Positions 1-7,313 of a stretch of DNA of 8,245 nucleotides are shown here, piece by piece. Positions within the stretch are counted from its first letter, which is position 1. Every line of letters starts with the position of its first letter. The DNA is from an uncultured Mucispirillum sp. (lineage in GTDB: Bacteria; Chrysiogenota; Deferribacteres; Deferribacterales; Mucispirillaceae). The stretch lies in assembly GCA_947177675.1 (NCBI GenBank), contig CAMWVK010000046.1:1-8245 (forward strand), given 5' to 3'. Under the pieces are notes generated by a model. That model was not told the origin of the DNA, made no database searches, and was given only the letters and a program-made list of their open reading frames with translations. The position numbers and the translations under genes were made by a program.

Positions 1-1141
1 CTAATATTCTATTATTTACATCATCATTATAGGATGAACCAATAACATCATACAAACAAAGTATTAATTTAGCTTTATTTTTTAATATTAAGTTTCGCTG
101 TGCTATATCTTTTATTTCAAATGTTACTGTTTTTTCCCCACTTATATTTTGAATATGCTTATCTGAATAATCATAACCTGTAATATTATGATAGCCTTTA
201 TTGTATAACTCTATACAATGCCTGCCTGTTCCACAGCCAAAATCATATATATAATCATTTTTGTCAAGCTCTATATTATTTTCACATAAAAAATTTAAAA
301 TAAAATTTATTTCATTATGTGTTCCCTGTGCCCATTTATGTTTCTGCATATTCATTCGTGAATAAGCATCTTTTATCTGCTGGCTGTCATATTCTATTTT
401 ATCTATTAATTCATCCTTAGTAATTGCTTTTGGTGTTTGACTTTGGAATGTTAAAGCTATCCATTCATATCCTTTAATAAATTTCCCAAGCTGCCATTTT
501 CTTTTACTTATTCGCTCATATTGTCTAATATACTTATTAGCCTGGTTAATAATTGGAAAGTTAGTATTAACCAAAGAATTAGATGTATAATCATTTTCAA
601 CCATATCTTTTTCTAGATAGTACTTAAATTTAGACTGAATATCTTTTAGCAAACTTTTCTCTTTAGCAATATAAGATAAATCAATAGTTCGTCTTGTTGC
701 TTTTTCTAATGTATATACAGTCATTGGATTTGGTGTCGCAAGCCCCCATGCATAATCAGTTGAGAATGTCCATATAGACTGGAGCATTTTTGAAGCTATG
801 CCTTGTCTTCTATACTTCTTACTAACAACAAGTGATGCAACCCATGAAATAATATCTTTCTTTTCGTTTATATATCCTCTAAAATATGCAGCATATCCTA
901 TTATGATATTATTATCTTTTGCTGTGATAATATTATAATTATCTTTTTTCTGCATACTGCAAAATTTTCTTTTTGGAAATTTAACATGCCGCCATAATGT
1001 TTTTATATTTTTTAAACCGTTATATGCCCATCTGCCATAATTATGATTATATACATTAAGACACTGCTGAACCTCCTCATCTGAAAGCATTTTCATTTGT
1101 TTTTGCTCATATACTATATGTTTTTTAGTATTATTAGACAT
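1..1141 (-). CDS. Bifunctional GNAT N-acetyltransferase / class I SAM-dependent methyltransferase, 3' end cut off by the window edge
   Basis: An open frame of 380 codons starts at ATG 1141-1139 and has no stop before the left edge, so the C-terminus is missing. Residues about 70-150 look like a GNAT acetyltransferase: a strand ending IIIGYAAY (79-86), then the acetyl-CoA pyrophosphate loop, residues 104-120, with the R-x-x-G-x-A pattern (R111, G114, A116). Residues about 240-380 are a class I methyltransferase: a WAQGT lead-in (270-274), motif I DFGCGTGR (300-307), the acidic residue after strand 2 (D324 in GYDYS) and LCLYD (361-365) at strand 4. Family domains of this kind suggest about 100-150 residues are missing (inference). 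The start lies 3 bases after the rfbB stop, with AAGG about 10 bases upstream, so it is the fourth gene of the rfb operon. It probably modifies a sugar or other glycan component by acetyl and methyl transfer; the substrates cannot be read from sequence. The two catalytic domains are clear, the pathway role is inferred. Confidence 0.82.
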   Translation of the reverse strand, partial: MSNNTKKHIVYEQKQMKMLSDEEVQQCLNVYNHNYGRWAYNGLKNIKTLWRHVKFPKRKFCSMQKKDNYNIITAKDNNIIIGYAAYFRGYINEKKDIISWVASLVVSKKYRRQGIASKMLQSIWTFSTDYAWGLATPNPMTVYTLEKATRRTIDLSYIAKEKSLLKDIQSKFKYYLEKDMVENDYTSNSLVNTNFPIINQANKYIRQYERISKRKWQLGKFIKGYEWIALTFQSQTPKAITKDELIDKIEYDSQQIKDAYSRMNMQKHKWAQGTHNEINFILNFLCENNIELDKNDYIYDFGCGTGRHCIELYNKGYHNITGYDYSDKHIQNISGEKTVTFEIKDIAQRNLILKNKAKLILCLYDVIGSSYNDDVNNRIL

Positions 1142-1144
1142 TAA

Positions 1145-2164
1145 TTATCTACCTTGATAATGCTTTTCATAATAATCTTTATATTCCCCGTTTATTATGT
1201 GCTGCCACCAGTCAGTATTCTCAAGATACCATTTAATAGTTTTTTTAATGCCGTCTTCAAATTTGGTAGCAGGCAGCCAGCCTAATTCGTTATGTATTTT
1301 TGCTGGGTCTATTGCATAACGCATATCATGACCAGGTCTATCTGTTACATACTTTATTAATTCTTCACTTTTGCCCAGCTCTTTTAATATGATTTTTACT
1401 ACTTCTAAGTTAGTTTTTTCGTTATGACCGCCAATATTATACACTTCGCCAACTCTGCCTTTATGTATAATTAAATCAATAGCTGAACAGTGGTCCTCCA
1501 CATAAAGCCAGTCACGGATATTTTCACCTTTGCCATATACTGGCAGTTCTTTATCTGCTAATGCATTTGCAATCATAAGCGGTATAAGCTTTTCTGGAAA
1601 ATGGTATGGACCATAGTTATTAGAACATCTTGAAATTGTAACAGGAAGCTTAAATGTTCTGTGATATGCCTGCACTAATAAATCTGCAGATGCTTTTGAT
1701 GCTGAATATGGGCTTGAAGTATGCAGCGGAGTAGTTTCTGTAAAAAATAAATCAGGTCTGTCTAATGGCAAATCACCATATACTTCATCTGTTGATACCT
1801 GATGATATCTTGTTATGCCGTATTTTTTGCAGGCATCCATTAATACACCTGTGCCTATAATATTTGTCTGCAAAAATATACTCGGATTATCAATAGAACG
1901 GTCTACATGGCTTTCTGCTGCAAAGTTTACAATAACATCTGGTTTTTCTTTTTCAAATATTTCATAAACTGCTGTTCTGTCTGCAATATCTGCCTTATAA
2001 AACTTAAAATTAGGGTTATTTTTAACTGGCTCTAATGTTTCTAAATTTCCTGCATAAGTTAAAGCATCAAGACAGATTATTTTATAATCATTATATTTAT
2101 TAAACATATAGTGGATAAAATTGCCGCCAATAAATCCAGCACCACCAGTTACTATTATTTTCAT
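1145..2164 (-). CDS. rfbB: dTDP-glucose 4,6-dehydratase
   Basis: RfbB/RmlB removes water from dTDP-glucose to give dTDP-4-keto-6-deoxy-D-glucose in the cytoplasm, using tightly bound NAD+. This is the second step of dTDP-rhamnose and related deoxysugar synthesis. The 339-residue protein is full length for the family. It belongs to the extended short-chain dehydrogenase superfamily: Rossmann loop TGGAGFIG (6-13), active-site segment STDEVYG (124-130) with the T-D-E triad typical of this enzyme, catalytic YSASK (Y153, K157), and SRCSNNYGP (178-186) of the substrate pocket. The start at 2164 (MKIIVTGG) matches the normal N-terminus and has GAGGG five bases upstream; the ATG at 2176 in the same frame would add four residues and overlaps that ribosome site. 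It lies 16 bases after rfbC and 3 bases before the GNAT-methyltransferase gene, within one operon. Confidence 0.97.
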   Translation of the reverse strand: MKIIVTGGAGFIGGNFIHYMFNKYNDYKIICLDALTYAGNLETLEPVKNNPNFKFYKADIADRTAVYEIFEKEKPDVIVNFAAESHVDRSIDNPSIFLQTNIIGTGVLMDACKKYGITRYHQVSTDEVYGDLPLDRPDLFFTETTPLHTSSPYSASKASADLLVQAYHRTFKLPVTISRCSNNYGPYHFPEKLIPLMIANALADKELPVYGKGENIRDWLYVEDHCSAIDLIIHKGRVGEVYNIGGHNEKTNLEVVKIILKELGKSEELIKYVTDRPGHDMRYAIDPAKIHNELGWLPATKFEDGIKKTIKWYLENTDWWQHIINGEYKDYYEKHYQGR

Positions 2165-2169
2165 ACATT

Positions 2170-2174
2170 CCCTC
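2170..2174 (-). promoter_or_regulatory. Ribosome binding site that fixes the rfbB start
   Basis: The minus strand reads GAGGG five bases before ATG 2164-2162. The alternative in-frame ATG at 2176-2174 overlaps this motif and has no comparable purine-rich site of its own, so the shorter protein beginning MKIIVTGG is preferred. Confidence 0.75.
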
Positions 2175-2180
2175 ATTATA

Positions 2181-2732
2181 TTAATATATAAAATCTACAT
2201 CACTGTCTATTAGTCTTGGAGCATGGCTGTCTTTCTCTGAAATAATTGGATTATCAATGTTCCAGTTTACACCTATTTCTTCATCACACCATAATATGCT
2301 TCTGTCACTTGCTGCATCATAATAATTATCAGCTTTATATAAAAACTCAACATTATCAGTTAATGTAACAAAGCCATGACCAAAGCCGCGGGGTATTAAA
2401 AGCTGGCGTTTGTTTTCTGCAGATAATTCAACAGCCACCCATTTTTTATATGTAGGCGAACCTTTTCTTAAATCAACTGCCACATCAAGCACAGCACCTT
2501 TGCAGCAGCGGACAAGTTTAGCCTGTGCTGAATCTCCTTTTTGGAAGTGTATGCCTCTTAATGTGCCTTTTACAGCAGAAAAAGAATGGTTATCCTGCAC
2601 AAAATTATAATTAAGCCCATGTTCTTTCATTTTTTTTTCAGAAAAACTTTCCATAAACCAGCCTCTGTTATCTCCAAAAACTCTTGGTTCAAGTATATAG
2701 ATGCCTTCTATTGCTGTTTTAATTACATTCAT
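2181..2732 (-). CDS. rfbC: dTDP-4-dehydrorhamnose 3,5-epimerase
   Basis: RfbC/RmlC epimerises dTDP-4-keto-6-deoxy-D-glucose at C3 and C5 to dTDP-4-keto-L-rhamnose; it is a cytoplasmic cupin-fold dimer. At 183 residues it is full length. Visible family signatures are DNRGWFMESF (21-30), GTLRGIHFQ (56-64) with the catalytic base H62, K72 in the substrate pocket, PRGFGHGF (114-121), Y132 as the likely catalytic acid, and D168 as the residue expected to partner the histidine. The ATG is seven bases after the rfbA TAG stop, and that stop is embedded in the purine-rich stretch GGGTAGG used as the ribosome site, which points to translational coupling with rfbA. The coding strand carries a run of nine A at codons 31-34, a possible slippage site. 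The next gene is rfbB; no rfbD reductase is present in the window. Confidence 0.96.
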   Translation of the reverse strand: MNVIKTAIEGIYILEPRVFGDNRGWFMESFSEKKMKEHGLNYNFVQDNHSFSAVKGTLRGIHFQKGDSAQAKLVRCCKGAVLDVAVDLRKGSPTYKKWVAVELSAENKRQLLIPRGFGHGFVTLTDNVEFLYKADNYYDAASDRSILWCDEEIGVNWNIDNPIISEKDSHAPRLIDSDVDFIY

Positions 2733-2739
2733 TTTTTAC

Positions 2740-3618
2740 CTACCCTAAATATGCTCCATCTGCTACTAATTTTAAAAACTCACCATAGGGGCTTTTGCCG
2801 TATTTTTTAACAGATACTAATAATTCTTCTTTACTTATCCAGCCTTGACGGTATGCAATCTCCTCAACTGCTGCTACCTGTATTCCCTGGCGTTTTTCTA
2901 TAACTCTGATAAACTCTCCAGCATGAGCAAGAGCCTCTATTGTGCCAGTATCAAGCCATGCATAGCCTCTGCCAAGAGTTACTACACTTAATGAGCCGTC
3001 TTTTAAATACATATTATTCAAATCTGTAATCTCCAGTTCGCCCCTTGCTGACGGTTTAACCTGTTTAGCTAATTCACAGACTCTGTTATCATAAAAATAG
3101 AGCCCTGTAACACAGTAGTGAGATTTAGGATTTTTTGGTTTTTCCTCAATGGATACAGCTTTGCCATTTGCATCAAACTCTACAATTCCAAACCGTTCAG
3201 GGTCATCAACATAATAACCAAATATTGTAGCCCCATTAGTCTGACCTGCTGCTCTTTGCAGGTGCCTTGATAACCCATTGCCATAAAATATATTATCACC
3301 TAATATCATAGCACATGAATCGCCATCTATAAACTTTTCTCCTATTATAAAAGCCTGTGCCAAACCGTCTGGACTTGGCTGCACTTCATAGGACAAGTGA
3401 ATACCATAAGATGAGCCATCACCTAAAAGTTCTTTAAATTTAGGCAAATCATGCGGTGTAGAAATAATAAGAATATCTTTAATACCTGCAAGCATAAGTG
3501 TAGATAATGGATAAAAAATCATTGGCTTATCATATACAGGCAGCAGCTGTTTAGATATGGTTAGAGTAAGCGGATAAAGCCTTGTGCCTGAGCCACCAGC
3601 TAATATAATCCCTTTCAT
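2740..3618 (-). CDS. rfbA: Glucose-1-phosphate thymidylyltransferase
   Basis: RfbA/RmlA joins dTTP and glucose-1-phosphate to make dTDP-glucose and pyrophosphate, the committed and normally feedback-regulated first step of the pathway. The 292-residue length is typical. Motifs are the nucleotide-binding loop [13 protein letters not shown] (6-18), [16 protein letters not shown] (24-39), the metal-binding LGDN (106-109, D108), EEKP (158-161), and WLDTGT (221-226) with the second metal ligand D223. The start is well supported: AGGAGG lies five bases upstream of the ATG and the N-terminus MKGIILAGG is canonical. It is the first gene of the operon, about 27 bases downstream of a good sigma-70-type promoter, and is followed by rfbC after seven bases. 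The gene order rfbA-rfbC-rfbB differs from the common rfbBDAC order. Confidence 0.97.
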   Translation of the reverse strand: MKGIILAGGSGTRLYPLTLTISKQLLPVYDKPMIFYPLSTLMLAGIKDILIISTPHDLPKFKELLGDGSSYGIHLSYEVQPSPDGLAQAFIIGEKFIDGDSCAMILGDNIFYGNGLSRHLQRAAGQTNGATIFGYYVDDPERFGIVEFDANGKAVSIEEKPKNPKSHYCVTGLYFYDNRVCELAKQVKPSARGELEITDLNNMYLKDGSLSVVTLGRGYAWLDTGTIEALAHAGEFIRVIEKRQGIQVAAVEEIAYRQGWISKEELLVSVKKYGKSPYGEFLKLVADGAYLG

Positions 3619-3623
3619 AAAAA

Positions 3624-3629
3624 CCTCCT
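3624..3629 (-). promoter_or_regulatory. Ribosome binding site of rfbA
   Basis: A full AGGAGG lies five bases before the rfbA ATG on the minus strand. It is the strongest ribosome site in the rfb operon, fitting the first gene. Confidence 0.8.
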
Positions 3630-3644
3630 AACTGCAATTTTTAC

Positions 3645-3674
3645 ACTATAATAGATATTGTCTATAAATGTCAA
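3645..3674 (-). promoter_or_regulatory. Sigma-70-type promoter of the rfb operon
   Basis: On the minus strand TTGACA (3674-3669) is followed after 18 bp by TATAGT (3650-3645), one mismatch from the -10 consensus. The expected transcript start is near 3638, giving a leader of about 20 bases, too short to hold a riboswitch. It sits between the metH terminator and rfbA, so the rfb operon is predicted to be transcribed independently of metH. Confidence 0.72.
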
Positions 3675-3702
3675 GGTATAAAACTGCTTTACCTGACCTT
3701 CC

Positions 3703-3736
3703 AAAAACTTTGGACTAAGCAATATAATTAGTCCAA
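3703..3736 (-). terminator. Rho-independent terminator of metH
   Basis: The minus strand has a perfect 9-bp inverted repeat, TTGGACTAA (3736-3728) and TTAGTCCAA (3718-3710), with a 9-base loop. Two bases later comes a run of five T (3707-3703). The hairpin begins one base after the metH stop codon. The short T-run makes it moderate rather than strong. Confidence 0.75.
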
Positions 3737-3737
3737 G

Positions 3738-6700
3738 TTAATATTTAATATCTGGGTGGTGTATAATAAAAGCAGCCGTAGAATATTCTGGGTGCATTTG
3801 GCTGGACTGGCTTATTGTTACACCAATTTTTTCGCTTTGCAGTATATTTGCAATAATAGTATTATTTTCAATATCTGGACATAATGGGTATCCAAAACTA
3901 AATCGTTTACTTCTATATTTTCCTGTAACTGCATTTTCTTCTCTTTCACTATTTTTATCAATAATATTTAATTCTTTTCTAATAATACTATGAGTATATT
4001 CTGCTAAACTTTCAGTAAATTCAGTAAAAAAACCGTGTGCCATATAGTAGTTTTTATAATCATTATTTTTAAAAAGTTCTGCACAATACTGGGCTGGTTT
4101 TTCTCCTAATGTAACAATCTGCATAGGAAGCACATCATAGTCATCTTCACCGCTTGATATATAGTCAGCAAGGCTGTATTTTGGCACCGCTTTACTGTCT
4201 GGAAAATTAAATGTATGCAGTAGAGCATTATCTGATGAATAAACTTCAATAGAATTATTTATACTTCTGCATTTAAAATATCCATATATTGCTTTTGCTT
4301 CTACTGCTTTTCTGCTGGTAATATTTTTAAATAAGTTTTTAAGTTCTGGAATAACTGTTTCATTAATTAAAAATTCGTATTCTTCACAGCTTAAATCTTT
4401 CTTTTTATAGCCCCATATATTTGAAAATAAAAAGTTTTTATTAAGATACTTATACACATCATATATATCTGCACTAATCACTTTTGTGCCATAAAATGGT
4501 GGGACAGGTATATCTTTTTTATCAAGTTTTCTTATATCTGCTCGTTTTTCTTTTTTTACATCAAATTCTTCTATTACTTCTATCTTATTGGTTGCGGTCT
4601 CTTTGTTTACTGCTGCTTTTTTAGAGCCTTCCATTGCAGAAATATTATCAAAAGCATCTTTGCAGTAAAATACTTTATTTGGCATAATAGGAGCACAGCT
4701 TTCATTTACAAATTTATTAGTTAAAGCTGCACCACCAAGCATAATTTTAATATCAGGCAGTTCTTTTGCTATTTCTTCAATATTTTCTTTCATAATAAGT
4801 GTAGATTTTACAAGCAGACCGCTCATACCGATAGCCTTGGCACCTACTTCTTTTGCTTTTTGTATCATTTGAGTAACTGGCACTTTTATACCAAGGTTAT
4901 GCACATTAAAGCCGTTATTGCTCATAATAATATCTACTAAATTTTTACCTATATCATGAACATCGCCCATTACTGTTGCAATAACAATTTCGCCTTTTGA
5001 CGAACTCTCTTGTTTTTCAAGATAAGGTTCTAATATAGATACTGCTGCTTTCATAGTTTCTGCAGATTTTAATACGAAAGGTAAAAGCATTTTTCCTTCG
5101 CCAAACATATCGCCAACCTGCTGCATTGCAGGGAAAAGTATATTATTAATAATATCTTCTGCCTTTTTAGTTTCTAAAAGAGATGATATTATAGCATCAA
5201 GCCCAGTTTTATCGCCTTTTATAATTTTTAATGGCAGCATTTCAACAGGCGGTAAATCTTCATTTATTTCTTCATTTTCTACTTTTGCATTTGCAAAATG
5301 CTCTATAAAATTAGACAGTGCATTTTCTCTGGCATATATTAAATCAAGACAGTAGTCTATATCATCTTGGGATATACTTGCAATAGGTGTTAGTTTAGAT
5401 GCATGAACTATAGCTGTATCAAGCCCTGCTTTTACAGCTTCATTTAAAAATACAGAGTTTAATATCTGTCTGGAAGCAGAAGATAAGCCAAATGAAATAT
5501 TACTTACCCCAAGAGTAGTTTTTACTCCTTTTAAATTTTCTTTAATCATTTTAACAGCTTTTAATGTTTCTATTGCTGCATTAGTCAGTGTAACATCTCC
5601 TGAACCAATAGAAAATGTAAGAGTATCTATGATTAAGTCTTCTGCTTTAAAGTTATATTCATTAACCCATGTATCATAAAGCCGTGCAGCTATTTGGAAT
5701 TTTTTTTCAGCAGTTTGTGCCATACCTTCCTCATCAATAGTTAATGCGATAACACATGCTGGGTGTTCTTTTACTATTTCAAGCATTTTATAAAGCTTTG
5801 CTCCGCCGTCTTCAAAATTTATTGAATTAATAATAGGCTTTCCAGAATATCGTTCAAGGCTTGCTCTCACAGTTTCTGGGTCAGTAGAATCTATCACAAG
5901 TGGAGCCATAAGCAGAGAATTTACAACAGGCACTATATTTTTATAGTCTTCTATTTCACTTCTTGAAGCATAAGCAAGTGATAAATCTATAAAATGGGCA
6001 GCATCTTCCTGATTTTTACATATTGCAGTAATACCGTCAATATCTTCAGCTAAAAGCATTTCTCTAAAAGCTTTTGAGCCTGTAGCATTTGCTCTTTCTC
6101 CAATCATAGCAGGTTTTGGATTCTGCTCTAATGATACAGCAGTAAAAAGACTTGCTGCTTCCCCAAGATATGCTTTTTCTTCTCTTTTTGGCACAGGTCT
6201 TCCCTTTGCCATTTCACTTAACATTTTTATATGAGTTTTATCTGTTCCACAGCAGCCCCCTGCCATAGATACAGGGTATTTATCCATTAAGTTTTTCATA
6301 ATGGCAGTAAATTTTTCATCATTCATAGGATATATAGTTTTGCCATTAATAGTTTCAGGCATACCAGCATTTGGAGAAATATATATTCTGCCCTGCCATA
6401 TATTAGATAATGAAGCAATAGCAGGCTCCATCATATCAGGTCCCATTGCACAGTTAAGACCAAGAGCAAATATCGGCATACCTGCCATAACCGCAGAAAT
6501 TGCAGAAATATCTGAACCTGTTAAAAGTGTATAATTATTTTCAACGGTAAATGATACAAGTATAGGCGTATCAGTATTTTTACGCTTATTAGCTTCTTTG
6601 CAGGCATTAACTGCTGCTTTTAACTGTAAAATATCCTGTGCAGTTTCTATATTGTATAAATCTACACTAACACATTCTGCCTGTTCTAGATACTGCTCAT

Positions 6701-7091
6701 AAAGTGACTGATAAGTCGTATGCCCTAAACTTGCAAGCTTTGTTCCGGGTCCCATAGATAAAGAAACAAACGAGTTTTTTTTACCTGCTGCTGCACGCCT
6801 TGCAATATCAACTGCTGCTCTGTTTATTTCTACAACTTTATCTTCTAAACCATATTCAGCTAAAACAGACTTAACAGCTCCAAATGTGTTTGTAACAGCA
6901 ACATTTGCACCAGCATCAAAATAACCTTTATGTATGTCATATATTACTTTGGGATATGCAGTGCATAAAAACTCATTGCAGCCATTTTTTCCCTGCCATA
7001 TATCTTCACTAATATTTATTTTTTGGATAGATGTTCCCATTGCACCATCAAAGACAACTATGTTGTTTTTTGCAAACTCTCTTAATGACAC
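3738..7091 (-). CDS. metH: Cobalamin-dependent methionine synthase
   Basis: MetH moves the methyl group of 5-methyltetrahydrofolate to homocysteine through methylcobalamin, making methionine and free tetrahydrofolate in the cytoplasm. All four modules are visible in the 1117 residues. The homocysteine domain (about 1-310) has DGAMGT (15-20) and the zinc ligands C214, C280 and C281 (GGCCGT). The pterin domain starts at IGERANATGS, about residue 330. The cobalamin cap (about 615-690) precedes the B12-binding fold with DVHDIGKN, where H712 is the expected lower axial cobalt ligand. The C-terminal activation domain (about 840-1117) ends with FGYPLCPD and HPDIKY. It is about 110 residues shorter than the E. 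coli enzyme (1227) but intact. The start is GTG, supported by GAGGG seven bases upstream and by the normal distance to DGAMGT. It has its own predicted promoter and terminator. The activation domain implies reductive reactivation using S-adenosylmethionine and an electron donor such as flavodoxin; none is encoded nearby. Confidence 0.97.
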   Translation of the reverse strand: MSLREFAKNNIVVFDGAMGTSIQKINISEDIWQGKNGCNEFLCTAYPKVIYDIHKGYFDAGANVAVTNTFGAVKSVLAEYGLEDKVVEINRAAVDIARRAAAGKKNSFVSLSMGPGTKLASLGHTTYQSLYEQYLEQAECVSVDLYNIETAQDILQLKAAVNACKEANKRKNTDTPILVSFTVENNYTLLTGSDISAISAVMAGMPIFALGLNCAMGPDMMEPAIASLSNIWQGRIYISPNAGMPETINGKTIYPMNDEKFTAIMKNLMDKYPVSMAGGCCGTDKTHIKMLSEMAKGRPVPKREEKAYLGEAASLFTAVSLEQNPKPAMIGERANATGSKAFREMLLAEDIDGITAICKNQEDAAHFIDLSLAYASRSEIEDYKNIVPVVNSLLMAPLVIDSTDPETVRASLERYSGKPIINSINFEDGGAKLYKMLEIVKEHPACVIALTIDEEGMAQTAEKKFQIAARLYDTWVNEYNFKAEDLIIDTLTFSIGSGDVTLTNAAIETLKAVKMIKENLKGVKTTLGVSNISFGLSSASRQILNSVFLNEAVKAGLDTAIVHASKLTPIASISQDDIDYCLDLIYARENALSNFIEHFANAKVENEEINEDLPPVEMLPLKIIKGDKTGLDAIISSLLETKKAEDIINNILFPAMQQVGDMFGEGKMLLPFVLKSAETMKAAVSILEPYLEKQESSSKGEIVIATVMGDVHDIGKNLVDIIMSNNGFNVHNLGIKVPVTQMIQKAKEVGAKAIGMSGLLVKSTLIMKENIEEIAKELPDIKIMLGGAALTNKFVNESCAPIMPNKVFYCKDAFDNISAMEGSKKAAVNKETATNKIEVIEEFDVKKEKRADIRKLDKKDIPVPPFYGTKVISADIYDVYKYLNKNFLFSNIWGYKKKDLSCEEYEFLINETVIPELKNLFKNITSRKAVEAKAIYGYFKCRSINNSIEVYSSDNALLHTFNFPDSKAVPKYSLADYISSGEDDYDVLPMQIVTLGEKPAQYCAELFKNNDYKNYYMAHGFFTEFTESLAEYTHSIIRKELNIIDKNSEREENAVTGKYRSKRFSFGYPLCPDIENNTIIANILQSEKIGVTISQSSQMHPEYSTAAFIIHHPDIKY

Positions 7092-7098
7092 AGCTATA

Positions 7099-7103
7099 CC
7101 CTC
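7099..7103 (-). promoter_or_regulatory. Ribosome binding site supporting the GTG start of metH
   Basis: GAGGG on the minus strand lies seven bases before GTG 7091-7089. No in-frame ATG sits at a comparable distance from a ribosome site, so this site decides the unusual start codon. Confidence 0.7.
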
Positions 7104-7129
7104 ATTAATTAGATTAAAAATAATTGTTT

Positions 7130-7157
7130 ACTATATATAAAAATAATATTTTTGCAA
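7130..7157 (-). promoter_or_regulatory. Predicted metH promoter
   Basis: The minus strand reads TTGCAA (7157-7152), 16 bp, then TATAGT (7135-7130), the same -10 hexamer as the rfb promoter. The predicted leader is about 30 bases. The 222-base gap between metH and the lipoprotein gene holds this promoter, the lipoprotein terminator at its far side, and otherwise only AT-rich sequence. No cobalamin or SAM riboswitch core was recognised. Confidence is limited because AT-rich DNA produces such hexamers by chance. Confidence 0.5.
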
Positions 7158-7240
7158 GAACATATTGCATAATTAAGGTAACTTTATACATGATAAAAAA
7201 GTAGTAATAGTTTAAGCAGAGCATCTAAAATTTTAAGCAT

Positions 7241-7271
7241 AAAAAAAGGTGGAAATAAAATTTCCACCTTT
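7241..7271 (-). terminator. Rho-independent terminator of the lipoprotein gene
   Basis: A perfect 11-bp inverted repeat, AAAGGTGGAAA (7245-7255) and TTTCCACCTTT (7261-7271), encloses a 5-base loop. On the minus strand it runs directly into a seven-T tract (7247-7241). It begins 42 bases after the lipoprotein stop codon. The A/T flanks on both sides could also stop transcription on the plus strand, though no plus-strand gene was found. Confidence 0.9.
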
Positions 7272-7313
7272 ATATTTTATTTGTAATAATTATTATATAT
7301 ATAATTATTGTTC

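Noticed and set aside
2165..2176. Upstream ATG at 2176 as the rfbB start
   Set aside because: It would add MREC before the canonical MKIIVTGG N-terminus and it overlaps the GAGGG that serves the ATG at 2164.
2410..2810. Plus-strand open frames across rfbC and the rfbA/rfbC junction
   Set aside because: They lie antisense to genes with full catalytic motifs, have no ribosome sites, and resemble no protein family.
5700..5707. T8 (A8 on the coding strand) run in metH, and a similar run at 6775-6782, as phase-variation tracts
   Set aside because: Runs of this length are expected in AT-rich lysine-coding sequence, and switching off a core metabolic gene is less plausible than for a surface protein.
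6301..7140. Plus-strand open frames antisense to the 5' part of metH
   Set aside because: They are shadows of the metH frame; the metH zinc-site and N-terminal motifs are intact on the minus strand and these frames lack start signals.
7184..7240. An 18-codon minus-strand frame (starting MLKILDALLK) between the lipoprotein terminator and metH, as a leader peptide
   Set aside because: Its ATG abuts the T-tract of the terminator with no ribosome site, and it lies upstream of the predicted metH promoter, so it would not be in the metH transcript.
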